Shown: piece after piece, positions 34,653 to 42,627 of the stretch
Layout of the letters: each line of letters begins with the position of its first letter
Position numbering within the stretch: the stretch's first letter is position 1
Assembly (NCBI RefSeq): GCF_000420705.1
Contig: NZ_ATVL01000009.1
Coordinates: forward strand, 620,001-684,000
Source of the DNA: Hymenobacter norwichensis DSM 15439
Lineage (GTDB): Bacteria; Bacteroidota; Bacteroidia; Cytophagales; Hymenobacteraceae
DNA: 64,000 nt
Direction: 5' to 3'
Position numbers and translations under genes: made by a program
The notes under the pieces: model-generated
What the model was told of the DNA's origin: nothing
Database searches by the model: none
Seen by the model: only the letters and a program-made list of their open reading frames with translations

Positions 34653-35879
34653 ATGAACAGAAAGACCGTGTGTTTCCACCTGGGCCTGGTATTACTGGCC
34701 ACGCAGGCGCTGGGGCAGGCCCCGTATAAAAAGACCCTGAAGCTAGCCGAAACCCAGGCCGGGCTCCTGCTCAAACAAGCCCCCAAAGCAGTGCAGCAGA
34801 AACCAGCGGCCTCCGGCAAGCCCGCGCCGGTGTCGCCGCGCACGTTGTCGGAGAGCGGGGAGTTGGTGATGGTGCCCTCGCGCGACTGGACCAGCGGCTT
34901 CTTTCCGGGCTACTTGTGGCTGCTCTCCGAAGCCAGTGGGCAGCCAAAATGGCAAACGGCCGCCCGCACCTACACGGCCCGCATCGAGCCCGAAAAAACC
35001 AACGCCACCACCCACGATATGGGTTTCAAGGTGTACTGCAGCTTCGGGCAGGGCTACCGCCTCACCCAGGATGCCGCCTACCGGGCGGTGCTGCTGGAGT
35101 CGGCGCGCACGCTGTGCACCCGCTTCAATCCCACGGTGGGAGCCCTGCGGTCCTGGGACCACCACCGCGAAACCTGGGGCTTCCCGGTCATCATCGACAA
35201 CATGCTGAACCTGGAACTGCTCTTTGCCGCCACCCGGCTATCCGGCGACTCGTCGTTCTACAAAATTGCCGTTAGCCACGCCAATACCACCCTGCGCCAC
35301 CACTTCCGGCCCGATTTCAGCTCCTACCACGTAGTGGATTACGACACCGTAACGGGCCAGCCGGTAAAGAAAATGACGCACCAAGGCTACGCCGATGGGT
35401 CGGCGTGGGCGCGGGGGCAGGGGTGGGCGCTGTACGGCTACACCATGTGCTACCGCGAAACCAAGAACCCCGCCTACCTTGCGCAGGCCGAAAAAGTGGC
35501 CCAGTACATCCTCAATCACCCCAACATACCCCCAGACCTGATTCCGTACTGGGATTTCAACGCGCCCAACATCCCCAACGAGCCGCGCGACGCCTCCGCC
35601 GGGGCCATTATTGCCTCGGGGCTGTATGAGCTCAGCACGTTCAGCGCCGCGCACGGGGTGCTCTACCGCAGCAAAGCCGACCAAATGATGGCCAACCTAG
35701 CCCGCAGCTACACCGCCAAGCCCGGCGGCAGCCAAGGTTTCCTGTTGCTGCACAGCACCGGCTCGAAACCAATGAACAGCGAAATAGACGTACCACTTAT
35801 CTACGCTGATTATTACTTTCTGGAAGCTCTGCTCCGCCAACGCAACCTAGCCGCCGGCCGGGGTTTGTCGGTGCGGTAA
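34653..35879 (+). CDS. glycoside hydrolase family 88 unsaturated glucuronyl hydrolase
   Basis: A protein of about 408 residues. A signal peptide ends near ALGQAP; the catalytic (alpha/alpha)6 barrel contains SRDWTSGFFPGYLW, THDMGFKVYCSFGQGYRLT, WGFPVIIDNMLNLELL and RDASAGAIIASGLYEL, whose aspartates match the two catalytic Asp residues of GH88, plus a WARGQGWALYGY box. It removes the 4,5-unsaturated glucuronyl group left by a lyase, by hydration of the double bond. Its presence after two lyase genes completes a uronate-degrading pathway, and it ends the locus 1 gene run. Confidence 0.95.
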   Translation: MNRKTVCFHLGLVLLATQALGQAPYKKTLKLAETQAGLLLKQAPKAVQQKPAASGKPAPVSPRTLSESGELVMVPSRDWTSGFFPGYLWLLSEASGQPKWQTAARTYTARIEPEKTNATTHDMGFKVYCSFGQGYRLTQDAAYRAVLLESARTLCTRFNPTVGALRSWDHHRETWGFPVIIDNMLNLELLFAATRLSGDSSFYKIAVSHANTTLRHHFRPDFSSYHVVDYDTVTGQPVKKMTHQGYADGSAWARGQGWALYGYTMCYRETKNPAYLAQAEKVAQYILNHPNIPPDLIPYWDFNAPNIPNEPRDASAGAIIASGLYELSTFSAAHGVLYRSKADQMMANLARSYTAKPGGSQGFLLLHSTGSKPMNSEIDVPLIYADYYFLEALLRQRNLAAGRGLSVR

Positions 35880-35902
35880 AAACGTGTTTAGTAATCTATT
35901 TT

Positions 35903-36002
35903 GCCGGTCATGCTGAGCTTGTCGAAGCATCTCGCGTGCTGATGTTGGATTAGCTACTCAACGATTTCAGCGAGATGCTTCGACAAGCTCAGCATGACCG
36001 GC
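35903..36002. repeat. family A long hairpin repeat, copy A6
   Basis: Both 33-bp arms are perfect complements, left gccggtcatgctgagcttgt and onward to gcatctcgc. The distal stem tgagcttgtc differs from other copies yet is exactly mirrored in the right arm. It lies behind the GH88 gene. Confidence 0.9.
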
Positions 36003-36049
36003 ATAAGACTTTTGCTACTGACTATGACTATCCATAACCTTTAGTCAAC

Positions 36050-36104
36050 AAAGAAGCCCCGGTTTCAAACTCGGTGAAACCGAATCTGAAACCGGGGCTT
36101 CTTT
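36050..36104. terminator. bidirectional terminator between locus 1 and the helicase gene
   Basis: An 18-bp perfect stem, aaagaagccccggtttca and its complement, with an inner smaller hairpin. It ends locus 1 transcripts from the left and helicase transcripts from the right. Confidence 0.85.
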
Positions 36105-36119
36105 GCAGGAACTAATGCT

Positions 36120-38096
36120 CTATTGCAGCTCCCAAGCCGTGCGGTAGGCCCCAATGCTTTCCACGTAGTCAAGGAAGGCCTTGTAGAACGGGTGCGAGCC
36201 GAGCGTGGACGAGTCGCCGACGATGAGCAGCTTCTTGCGGGCGCGGGTCATGCCCACGTTCATGCGGCGAATGTCGCTCAGGAAACCGATTTCGCCTTGC
36301 GTGTTGCTGCGGGTGAGGCTGATGGCAATAATGTCGCGCTCCTGGCCCTGGAACGAGTCCACGGTGCCCACACTCAGCATGCGGTGCTCCATAAGGCCAG
36401 CCAGTTCGTCGTTGCCTTCTACAGCGTCCTTCAAATAATTTATTTGGGCGCGGTAGGGGGCAATTACCCCGATGGTCAGCAGGTCCTCGGTGTGGTCGGC
36501 GGCGTCGTAGGGCTCCAGAAGTTGCGCCAGGCGCTTGAGCAGCAGGTCGGCCTCCTCGGGGTTGGCAATGGAGCGGCTTTCGGCAATGCCCAACTCCTGG
36601 AAGCCGAAGCCAGCCGTATCTAAGAACTCCACGGCCTGATCGGGCGCGAAACGGATGTCGTAGTCGGGCAGGTCGGCGTGGGCCACGGTGGGGGAGGCCA
36701 GCAGCTTGCCGTCGTAGAACTGCTCGGAGCTGAACTCCATAATCTGCTCGTGCATCCGGTACTGCACTTTCAGCATGCGGGCCGTTTCGGGCTGGCGCCG
36801 GATGCACTTCTCGAACAGCGTTTCGCGCAGCGCCCCCGCTTTTTCGCTCTTGATGGTGGGCGGCAGCTGCTGGTGGTCGCCGGCCAGCACTACGCGGTTG
36901 CCTTTGGTTATCGGAATCCAGCAGCCCGGTTCCAGCGCCTGCGCGGCCTCATCAATGAAGATGGTTTCGTAGGTAAGGTGGCGGATGGCGCGGTTACTGG
37001 CACCCACCAGCGTGGCGGTAATCACCTGCACTTTGTCCAGCAAATCCTCGGTGATGTAGCGCTCCAGATTGTCGGAATCTTGCAGCATCAAATGGGCCTG
37101 CTCTTTGAGCTGACGGCGCTCTTCCCGCTCTTCCCACCCGAAATGACGCTTGAATTTGCCGGCTGCTTCGCGGTACTGCTCGGCGGTCTGGCGCATGCTT
37201 TTCAGCTCAGGGTAGCTCTTGTGGGTCATAATCTGAGCATCGAGCGTGTGCTCCAGCAGCAAGTCCGACACCCGGGAGGGGTTGCCCATCCGAATTACGT
37301 TCACGCCGCGCTCGGCCAGCTTCTCGGTCAGCAAATCCACGGCCGTATTGCTGGGCGCGCACACCAGTACCCGCCGTTCCCGCCGGGTGGTTTCCATGAT
37401 GGCCTGCACCAGCGTAGTGGTTTTGCCGGTGCCGGGCGGGCCGTGAATGATGGCTACGTCCTTGGCCGCCAGCACGTGCCGCACGGCTGCTAGCTGCGAC
37501 TCATTCAGAGGCGAAGGGTAGTAGAGCGTGGCTTCGTTTTCGGGGCGAAACTGCGCGGGTTTGGCACCCAGCAGCACGTCGCGTAGCTCGGCTAAGCGGC
37601 CATCGAAAGCGCCCATCACCTTGCCCAAGGCGTACTCCATCTCGCGGTAGCTCACCTCATCGAAGGTCAGGTCCACGCCGAGTTTGCCTTCCTCCACCCA
37701 GTCGGGGAGGTCTTCTTTGGTGGTGGCTAGCAGGATTTTATTGCGCTTGACGCTGGTAATCACGCCGTTGAGCGTGGGACGGTCGGAGCCGGAACGGCCG
37801 GGCACGTTGCCAAACAAGGCTGCGTTCTTGCCCACCTGAAACAGGTGCAGGCCCTTCTGCGAAGCCGGGCGTTCCAGTTCCAGCACCAGCTTACCACCGA
37901 AGCCGATGTCTTCCTTGATGATGGTGACGGGGTACCAGGTCAGGCCGCGCTGTTGGCGCTCGGCAATGCTGGCCTTGGCATTCTTGAGTTTGAATTGCTC
38001 CAGGTCCTCCTGCTGTTCCAGCTTCATGAGGGCCTGCACCTTACGCAGTTCTTTTTCTACTGCGTAGGGGTCGGTATAGGTCGGTTGTTCAGTCAA
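36120..38096 (-). CDS. superfamily 1 helicase, UPF1/IGHMBP2-like
   Basis: A 658-residue protein. An N-terminal region with a small beta-rich domain is followed by a RecA-like core with Walker A GPPGTGKTTT, motif II IFIDEAAQALEP (DEAA box), a motif III-like GDHQQLPPT, KVQYRMHE, and motifs V-VI TVDSFQGQERD and NVGMTRARKKLLIVGD. These are the motifs of the UPF1-like group, which unwinds DNA and/or RNA 5'-to-3'. The start is a TTG giving MTEQPTYTD; no ATG is available before residue 24. No partner gene is evident. It is convergent with locus 1. Confidence 0.93.
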   Translation of the reverse strand: MTEQPTYTDPYAVEKELRKVQALMKLEQQEDLEQFKLKNAKASIAERQQRGLTWYPVTIIKEDIGFGGKLVLELERPASQKGLHLFQVGKNAALFGNVPGRSGSDRPTLNGVITSVKRNKILLATTKEDLPDWVEEGKLGVDLTFDEVSYREMEYALGKVMGAFDGRLAELRDVLLGAKPAQFRPENEATLYYPSPLNESQLAAVRHVLAAKDVAIIHGPPGTGKTTTLVQAIMETTRRERRVLVCAPSNTAVDLLTEKLAERGVNVIRMGNPSRVSDLLLEHTLDAQIMTHKSYPELKSMRQTAEQYREAAGKFKRHFGWEEREERRQLKEQAHLMLQDSDNLERYITEDLLDKVQVITATLVGASNRAIRHLTYETIFIDEAAQALEPGCWIPITKGNRVVLAGDHQQLPPTIKSEKAGALRETLFEKCIRRQPETARMLKVQYRMHEQIMEFSSEQFYDGKLLASPTVAHADLPDYDIRFAPDQAVEFLDTAGFGFQELGIAESRSIANPEEADLLLKRLAQLLEPYDAADHTEDLLTIGVIAPYRAQINYLKDAVEGNDELAGLMEHRMLSVGTVDSFQGQERDIIAISLTRSNTQGEIGFLSDIRRMNVGMTRARKKLLIVGDSSTLGSHPFYKAFLDYVESIGAYRTAWELQ

Positions 38097-38186
38097 CAGA
38101 GTGGTATTAGATATTCGCTGATAACAACGAAAACGGCAAATTGGTGGCCGAAGGTCGGGGAGAAATTTTGGAACGTAAGGTGAACA

Positions 38187-38546
38187 CTATCTACTAGTCA
38201 CGCGTCGTATATATCTTTCCAGCTCTGCCAAGTCACGGTAAACAGGGCAAATGACGGATAGAAGCTGTTGCAGATTAACCTCGCTGTCAATATGCATATC
38301 TAACTGATAGCCTTCCTCGTCGAAATCCATATTATCAAGCAAATCAGGAGAAGTACTTTCAATTATTAGAGCTGTTAAATCAACTAGAGATAGTGCTCCT
38401 TCCTGTAAGCCATATTTGTTGAACAGAGCTTCATAGCCTGTAAACTCGGATGATTGAAAATTTACAACAATCTGATACATCTGTTCAGGAGAACCATACA
38501 GCGCACCGTTAATAAAACGAACTTCGAAAGGAAAGTAGTTAGTCAT
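38187..38546 (-). CDS. small immunity-like protein (Imm51-like), paralogue of 58065 gene
   Basis: A 119-residue acidic cytoplasmic protein. It aligns along its length with the product of the gene at 58065: FPFEV at the start, YQIVVNF, LFNKYGL and a C-terminal LAELERYIRR. The pattern is close to the Imm51 immunity family as I remember it, so the name is tentative. The DNA is richer in A+T than the surrounding genes. No toxin gene lies nearby. The gene directly upstream (38569) is on the same strand, 22 bases away. A role as an orphan immunity protein is an inference. Confidence 0.65.
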   Translation of the reverse strand: MTNYFPFEVRFINGALYGSPEQMYQIVVNFQSSEFTGYEALFNKYGLQEGALSLVDLTALIIESTSPDLLDNMDFDEEGYQLDMHIDSEVNLQQLLSVICPVYRDLAELERYIRRVTSR

Positions 38547-38568
38547 TGCGTGAATGAGGAAACGGCTA

Positions 38569-38868
38569 TTAATACAGCTTATGAACCTGATAGCCCGACG
38601 GATACCAGATGCCGCGCCAGGAAGGAGAAACTGGTATATTAGGTAAAATATGCCTGACGTCGAGCGAACTTATATCAACGTCTTCCGTCACGCGAACTAA
38701 TTCTGCATCGGCCGGTATGGTAAGATTCTGCCGCAGAATAAGCAGGGCATCTTCGTAAGAATAGGCAGTGACGCCGAAGTAGTACGGGCCGCCATCCAAA
38801 ATGATACTATCTGCATCTGGTGGGCGAGAAACAGAGAATTCCAGCCAGAACCTAGTGAGTAGCTTCAT
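38569..38868 (-). CDS. hypothetical small protein
   Basis: A protein of about 99 residues that I do not recognise. It opens MKLLTRFWLEFSVSRPPDAD and contains a GVTAYSYEDALLILRQN helix and a C-terminal WRGIWYPSGYQVH. No signal peptide or membrane helix is present. The ATG at 38868 was chosen because the frame further upstream runs into the family A hairpin. It lies 22 bases from the immunity-like gene on the same strand and shares its A+T-richer composition, so the two may have arrived together. Confidence 0.7.
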   Translation of the reverse strand: MKLLTRFWLEFSVSRPPDADSIILDGGPYYFGVTAYSYEDALLILRQNLTIPADAELVRVTEDVDISSLDVRHILPNIPVSPSWRGIWYPSGYQVHKLY

Positions 38869-38904
38869 AATGCCCAGTACATATTTAGTTCTATTTAAAA
38901 GGCA

Positions 38905-38997
38905 GTCATGCAGAGCGCCGCGAAGCATCTCGCGTGCTGACATCAGGTTAGTACCCTTGCATCAGCAGGCGAGATGCTTCGCGGCGCTCTGCATGAC
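38905..38997. repeat. family A long hairpin repeat, copy A7
   Basis: Perfect 29-bp arms, left gtcatgcagagcgccgcgaa and onward to gcatctcgc. The distal stem agagcgccg is a further sub-type matched in both arms. Confidence 0.9.
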
Positions 38998-39032
38998 GGT
39001 CCTGTTGCTTCCTCAATAGTAACTCCCTACAC

Positions 39033-39084
39033 AAAACCAGGCCAGCGAAACAGCTAAATAATGCTGTTCTGCTGGCCTGGTTTT
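39033..39084 (-). terminator. terminator after the kinase-pyrophosphorylase fusion gene
   Basis: A 14-bp stem, aaaaccaggccagc and its complement, contains a second inner hairpin (gaacagcatt-type). It lies 35 bases beyond the stop codon of the fusion gene and can act on both strands. Confidence 0.8.
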
Positions 39085-39119
39085 CTAGCGCATACGGGAT
39101 GCTACGGTTGCATTTTCAC

Positions 39120-42100
39120 TTAAAACGTACCCAACGACTCCACGTGGGCTTTGCTGCCGTCTGTTACCCAAGAGTCGAGCTGGGCGGGGTCCTTCATCTG
39201 CTGGCCGCGGCTGCGCGGCACTACCACGTAGCCGCATTGCACGTCCGGCAGGGCCGACATGTCGCTCCAGAGCTTCTCGATTTGCGCTACGGGGTAGATG
39301 TCCTCTTGGCCGTGGCCCCAGCGGTACTTCACATCTTTGATGGTGACGTAGGTAGGGATGCGCTGGGCCACGCTGCGCACGGCGCGGGCCAGTTGGGCTT
39401 CGTCGTTCACTTGCAGATCTTGGCGGGTGAGGCCGAAAAGGGCTAGTAGCGCGTCCACCTGAATCCAGGTGGTCATGGTGTTGTAGTAGCTCAGGGCCAG
39501 CTCGTCCTCCTCGTGGGGTTGGGCGAGGCCTTCGAGCAGGCGCACTTGGCCGTTTACGCGGGCCAGTCCGCCGCCGCGGTCCTCGATGCGGCGCGGTATC
39601 ACCTCGAAGGTTAGCACGTTGCGGGAAGCCAGGTGGTAGCCGAGCGCCGCCGCGTGCACGTCGGCACCCAGCGTGTCGATGTTGTGGAGCATAAGGGTTT
39701 CCACCTGCGGGTTTTCGCGCAGCAGTTGGGCCAGCGTGCCATTGCGCAGCAGGTTCGATACCTCGTACCAGTGGCCGAGGGGCGAGAAGCGCTGCGCCGC
39801 AATATTGTCCACGTAGTCGGTGCCTTCGCCCTTGCCTTTGGCCCAGTTGATCATGCTGCCACGCACCGCGTCGCGCACTTTCTGCTTGTTTTCGTCGAGG
39901 GTTTCCTGGGGCATTTCCTCCCACATAAAGCGCAAATCTCGCTCGGTAGGCACGAAACGCTGCCCGATGCTGCGTCCTTCGGAGAGATACACCGGCCCCG
40001 AATAGCCGAAGTTGCTGGTGGAAGCCAGCTGCTTGCGGATGGGCTCATGAGTGAGGTAGCTGGTGGCTACTACGTGCGGAATGGTAGCGCCGTATTGCTC
40101 GGCCACGCGGCGCGTTTTGGCCAGGTGAATCTCCAGGAAGCTGCGGTGGCGGCCGTTGAACTCCACAAACGGGTTCAGGGCCTTGATAACGCCCGCGCCT
40201 TTGGTCCAGCGGCTGCCTACGCCGGCTGCTAGGCTCAGCACGGCCACTTTGCCGGCCTGAAGGGCTTCGGCGCCGGCGGCCTCATACTGGCCGAGGGTAT
40301 CAAACTGCACCACGTCGGGCGTTTGCACGTCCTCGATGGTGGTATCGTCGGAGAGGCGGTTGCGGGAGAGGCCGATGCGGCCTTTCTGCAACTCCTCCCG
40401 GATATCTTCGTGCTGAATGTAATCGAAGCCGTTTTCCTGCTTGATACGCTCGGCTTTCTCGTTTTCCACGCTGCGGTTGCCCTGGGCCGTGGGGTCCGAC
40501 ACCTTGAACAGGTTGCTGACGATGGTGCGCAGCAGGGGATAGGCCAGGTTGTTCTGCTCGCAGTGGGTGGTGAAGAAGTCGATTTCTGCGCGTCGGATGT
40601 AGGCAATGGTTTCGGGCTCCTGCTTCACCAACTGCGACACGTGAATGGCGTAGTATTGCTCGGGCATCAGCGCTTCCGCGCCTTGGTGCAGGCTGGCCCA
40701 GGTGCCGCGCTTGTTGATGCTCCAGTTGTACACCACCGGCTCCATGGCAAACGGCAGCGCCGCCGACAGCTCCTGCTTGGTTTGGCGCAACAGCTCCAGC
40801 ACGCGCACCTTGTAGTGCTCGTACTTGTCGGGGTTCACGAACAGGCCCATGCCGCCGCCCGACATACCGCCCAGCATCAGGAAGCCATAGTAATCAGCCC
40901 CAAACTCCTTTTTCGCCTTGGCAATCAGCTGCTCGGTGAAGTAGGTGGTGGCCCAGGGAATAATGGTTTTGATAGGACCCTCGAAGTTGCGGGCCGTGTT
41001 GGCGCCCAGCTTCTGAATATCACCTTCCCGGATGGCAGCCAGGATGTTGTCGAATACCTCGTTGGTTTGCTGGCGGGCGGCGGTTTCCTGCTCGCCACGC
41101 AGGAGATATTTCTCAGTCACCATCTCCAGGATGGGGCCCACGTTGGAGGCCATACCGCCGTGCATGAGCACCAGCGACTTCATAATGCGCTCCTCCATTT
41201 CGGGGTGCACTTCCTCGCCTTCCAACACCCGGTGGCGCGGCAGCAGCGTACCGCGGCTGATATCGTACTCCGGGTCGCCGGGCTGCGCGAAGGTGCCCTG
41301 AATGGCCTTGATGCCCGGCCACACGCCGCCAGAATCCTGCCAGCCGCCGCCCGAGCCGCCAATCCACTCGCCCAGAATAGCGCGCGATGCTACCAAGCGC
41401 CGCTCGCTTTCCAGCAAGCCGTCGGTCAGCTGCTGAGTTTGGCCGGTGGCGCGCATCAGCAAGCTGATGATGGAGCCGAGCAGGTTAGTAGACACCGCGA
41501 AGCGCGAGCCTTTCGGAATGTCGTTTACCTTGGTTACCAGCTCGATACCCATGCCTGGCGCCACCATGCGAGCCAGAATATCGGGCAGGCTCTGGTTGGT
41601 ACCTTCGAATGAAGGCGGAATCAGGCCCGAGGCAATGACCCCAGCCTTCACCAAGCTCAGGTAGTCGTTGCCGAAGTTGAACAGGTCGGACAGGTCGTGA
41701 ATGTCCTTGGTGGTGTTCAGGTCGATGCTAGTCAGGCGCAGCACCGGGTCCGGAATCACGCGCACGTAGGCGTGCAGGGGCGGCAGAATGTCTTTGTCGC
41801 GCCCGAACATGCCGAGGTCGATGGAGAGGTTCACCACGCGGGCACCCTCCGGGTAGTCCATGCCCAGGAAGAAGATATCCGACCAGCCGCTGTGCGTAAG
41901 GTCCATGCGCACCGAGGTGCTTTCGTGCAGGACGGGGTAGAACAAGCTGCCTTCCTGGCGCTGGAGCAGGGCCGGATGAATGCGGATGGGGTGTTCTTCC
42001 TGGTGACCGACGCGGAACATCCACTGGTTGCCCTTGCTGGAGCGCACACTCTTGCGCACCTGGTCGGCCAGAATCTGGAAGGAGAGGTGGTGGTAGCTTT

Positions 42101-42452
42101 CGGCCAGGGCGCTGAACAGCGTGGCGTTGGGCCCGTGCACATCCAGTTCCTTCAAAAACGTGCTGATGGCGTGCTCGAACCGGCGGCCCAGCAAGTCCTC
42201 GAAGCCCGCGTACGGAATCTTGCCCACCGGCGCAATTTCCGGCGACTCCTGCAGGAAAAACCGGAAGCCCGCGTACAGAAACAGGATGGCCCGCACCTTA
42301 TCATACAGGTTGGGCGTGGCCTTCCGGAACTCGTCCAGCTCCCGCAAATGCAGCAGCAGCGTCCGCGCCGACAGTCCACGGCTCAAGTCGTAAAACGACC
42401 GGTTCCGCACGGCTGGGTCCGTGGAGGTAATGGTATCTATGAATGCATTCAT
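39120..42452 (-). CDS. fused GHMP sugar kinase and UDP-sugar pyrophosphorylase
   Basis: A 1110-residue cytoplasmic protein. The first about 550 residues form a GHMP kinase: VRMDLTHSGWSD (181-192, motif 1), IPKGSRFAVSTN (312-323, motif 2 position), GSGGGWQDSGGVWPGIK (366-382, as in the L-fucokinase half of Fkp) and LGGMSGGGMGLFV (527-539, motif 3). A helical linker leads to a UDPGP-type nucleotidyltransferase from about residue 735: AVLSLAAGVGSR with later Lys, LHNIDTLGADVHAAALGY and EDRGGGLARVNGQVRLLE, the pattern of eukaryotic-type UDP-glucose/UDP-sugar pyrophosphorylases. The expected route is sugar to sugar-1-phosphate to UDP-sugar in one chain. Fkp of Bacteroides has the reverse order and makes GDP-fucose. 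Motif 2 is diverged from the usual GLGTSS. The sugar could be glucuronate, arabinose or galactose; undecided. Confidence 0.88.
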   Translation of the reverse strand: MNAFIDTITSTDPAVRNRSFYDLSRGLSARTLLLHLRELDEFRKATPNLYDKVRAILFLYAGFRFFLQESPEIAPVGKIPYAGFEDLLGRRFEHAISTFLKELDVHGPNATLFSALAESYHHLSFQILADQVRKSVRSSKGNQWMFRVGHQEEHPIRIHPALLQRQEGSLFYPVLHESTSVRMDLTHSGWSDIFFLGMDYPEGARVVNLSIDLGMFGRDKDILPPLHAYVRVIPDPVLRLTSIDLNTTKDIHDLSDLFNFGNDYLSLVKAGVIASGLIPPSFEGTNQSLPDILARMVAPGMGIELVTKVNDIPKGSRFAVSTNLLGSIISLLMRATGQTQQLTDGLLESERRLVASRAILGEWIGGSGGGWQDSGGVWPGIKAIQGTFAQPGDPEYDISRGTLLPRHRVLEGEEVHPEMEERIMKSLVLMHGGMASNVGPILEMVTEKYLLRGEQETAARQQTNEVFDNILAAIREGDIQKLGANTARNFEGPIKTIIPWATTYFTEQLIAKAKKEFGADYYGFLMLGGMSGGGMGLFVNPDKYEHYKVRVLELLRQTKQELSAALPFAMEPVVYNWSINKRGTWASLHQGAEALMPEQYYAIHVSQLVKQEPETIAYIRRAEIDFFTTHCEQNNLAYPLLRTIVSNLFKVSDPTAQGNRSVENEKAERIKQENGFDYIQHEDIREELQKGRIGLSRNRLSDDTTIEDVQTPDVVQFDTLGQYEAAGAEALQAGKVAVLSLAAGVGSRWTKGAGVIKALNPFVEFNGRHRSFLEIHLAKTRRVAEQYGATIPHVVATSYLTHEPIRKQLASTSNFGYSGPVYLSEGRSIGQRFVPTERDLRFMWEEMPQETLDENKQKVRDAVRGSMINWAKGKGEGTDYVDNIAAQRFSPLGHWYEVSNLLRNGTLAQLLRENPQVETLMLHNIDTLGADVHAAALGYHLASRNVLTFEVIPRRIEDRGGGLARVNGQVRLLEGLAQPHEEDELALSYYNTMTTWIQVDALLALFGLTRQDLQVNDEAQLARAVRSVAQRIPTYVTIKDVKYRWGHGQEDIYPVAQIEKLWSDMSALPDVQCGYVVVPRSRGQQMKDPAQLDSWVTDGSKAHVESLGTF

Positions 42453-42494
42453 GATGAAGCGTAAGTTTTATGGCCCATAGGCAAGACTTGGAGA

Positions 42495-42620
42495 CTAGCT
42501 CCCCTCAGATGAGGAGGGGCTGGGGGTGGTTGAAACACTAGAGTTAGAAACTAAAGCTAGTTATCGTTCTAGGCCAATCAACCACCCCCAACCCCTCCTC
42601 ATCTGAGGAGGGGAGCTAGT
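42495..42620. repeat. family B long inverted repeat, copy B2
   Basis: The left arm ctagctcccctcagatgagg with aggggctgggggtggttga pairs with the right arm tcaaccacccccaacccctc with ctcatctgaggaggggagctag. Each arm also holds its own small palindrome around the ctcatctgag core. It fills the spacer between the GalU-like gene and the fusion gene. Confidence 0.85.
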
Positions 42621-42627
42621 TTTCGCT

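Noticed and set aside
39085..39924. 279-residue minus-strand frame overlapping the end of the fusion gene
   Set aside because: It is a shifted reading of the pyrophosphorylase part, rich in Arg, Pro and Gly, and runs into the terminator.
40323..41612. 429-residue frame antisense to the kinase-pyrophosphorylase fusion
   Set aside because: The other strand carries the conserved kinase motifs. The antisense product is rich in Gly, Leu, His and Gln without a known pattern.
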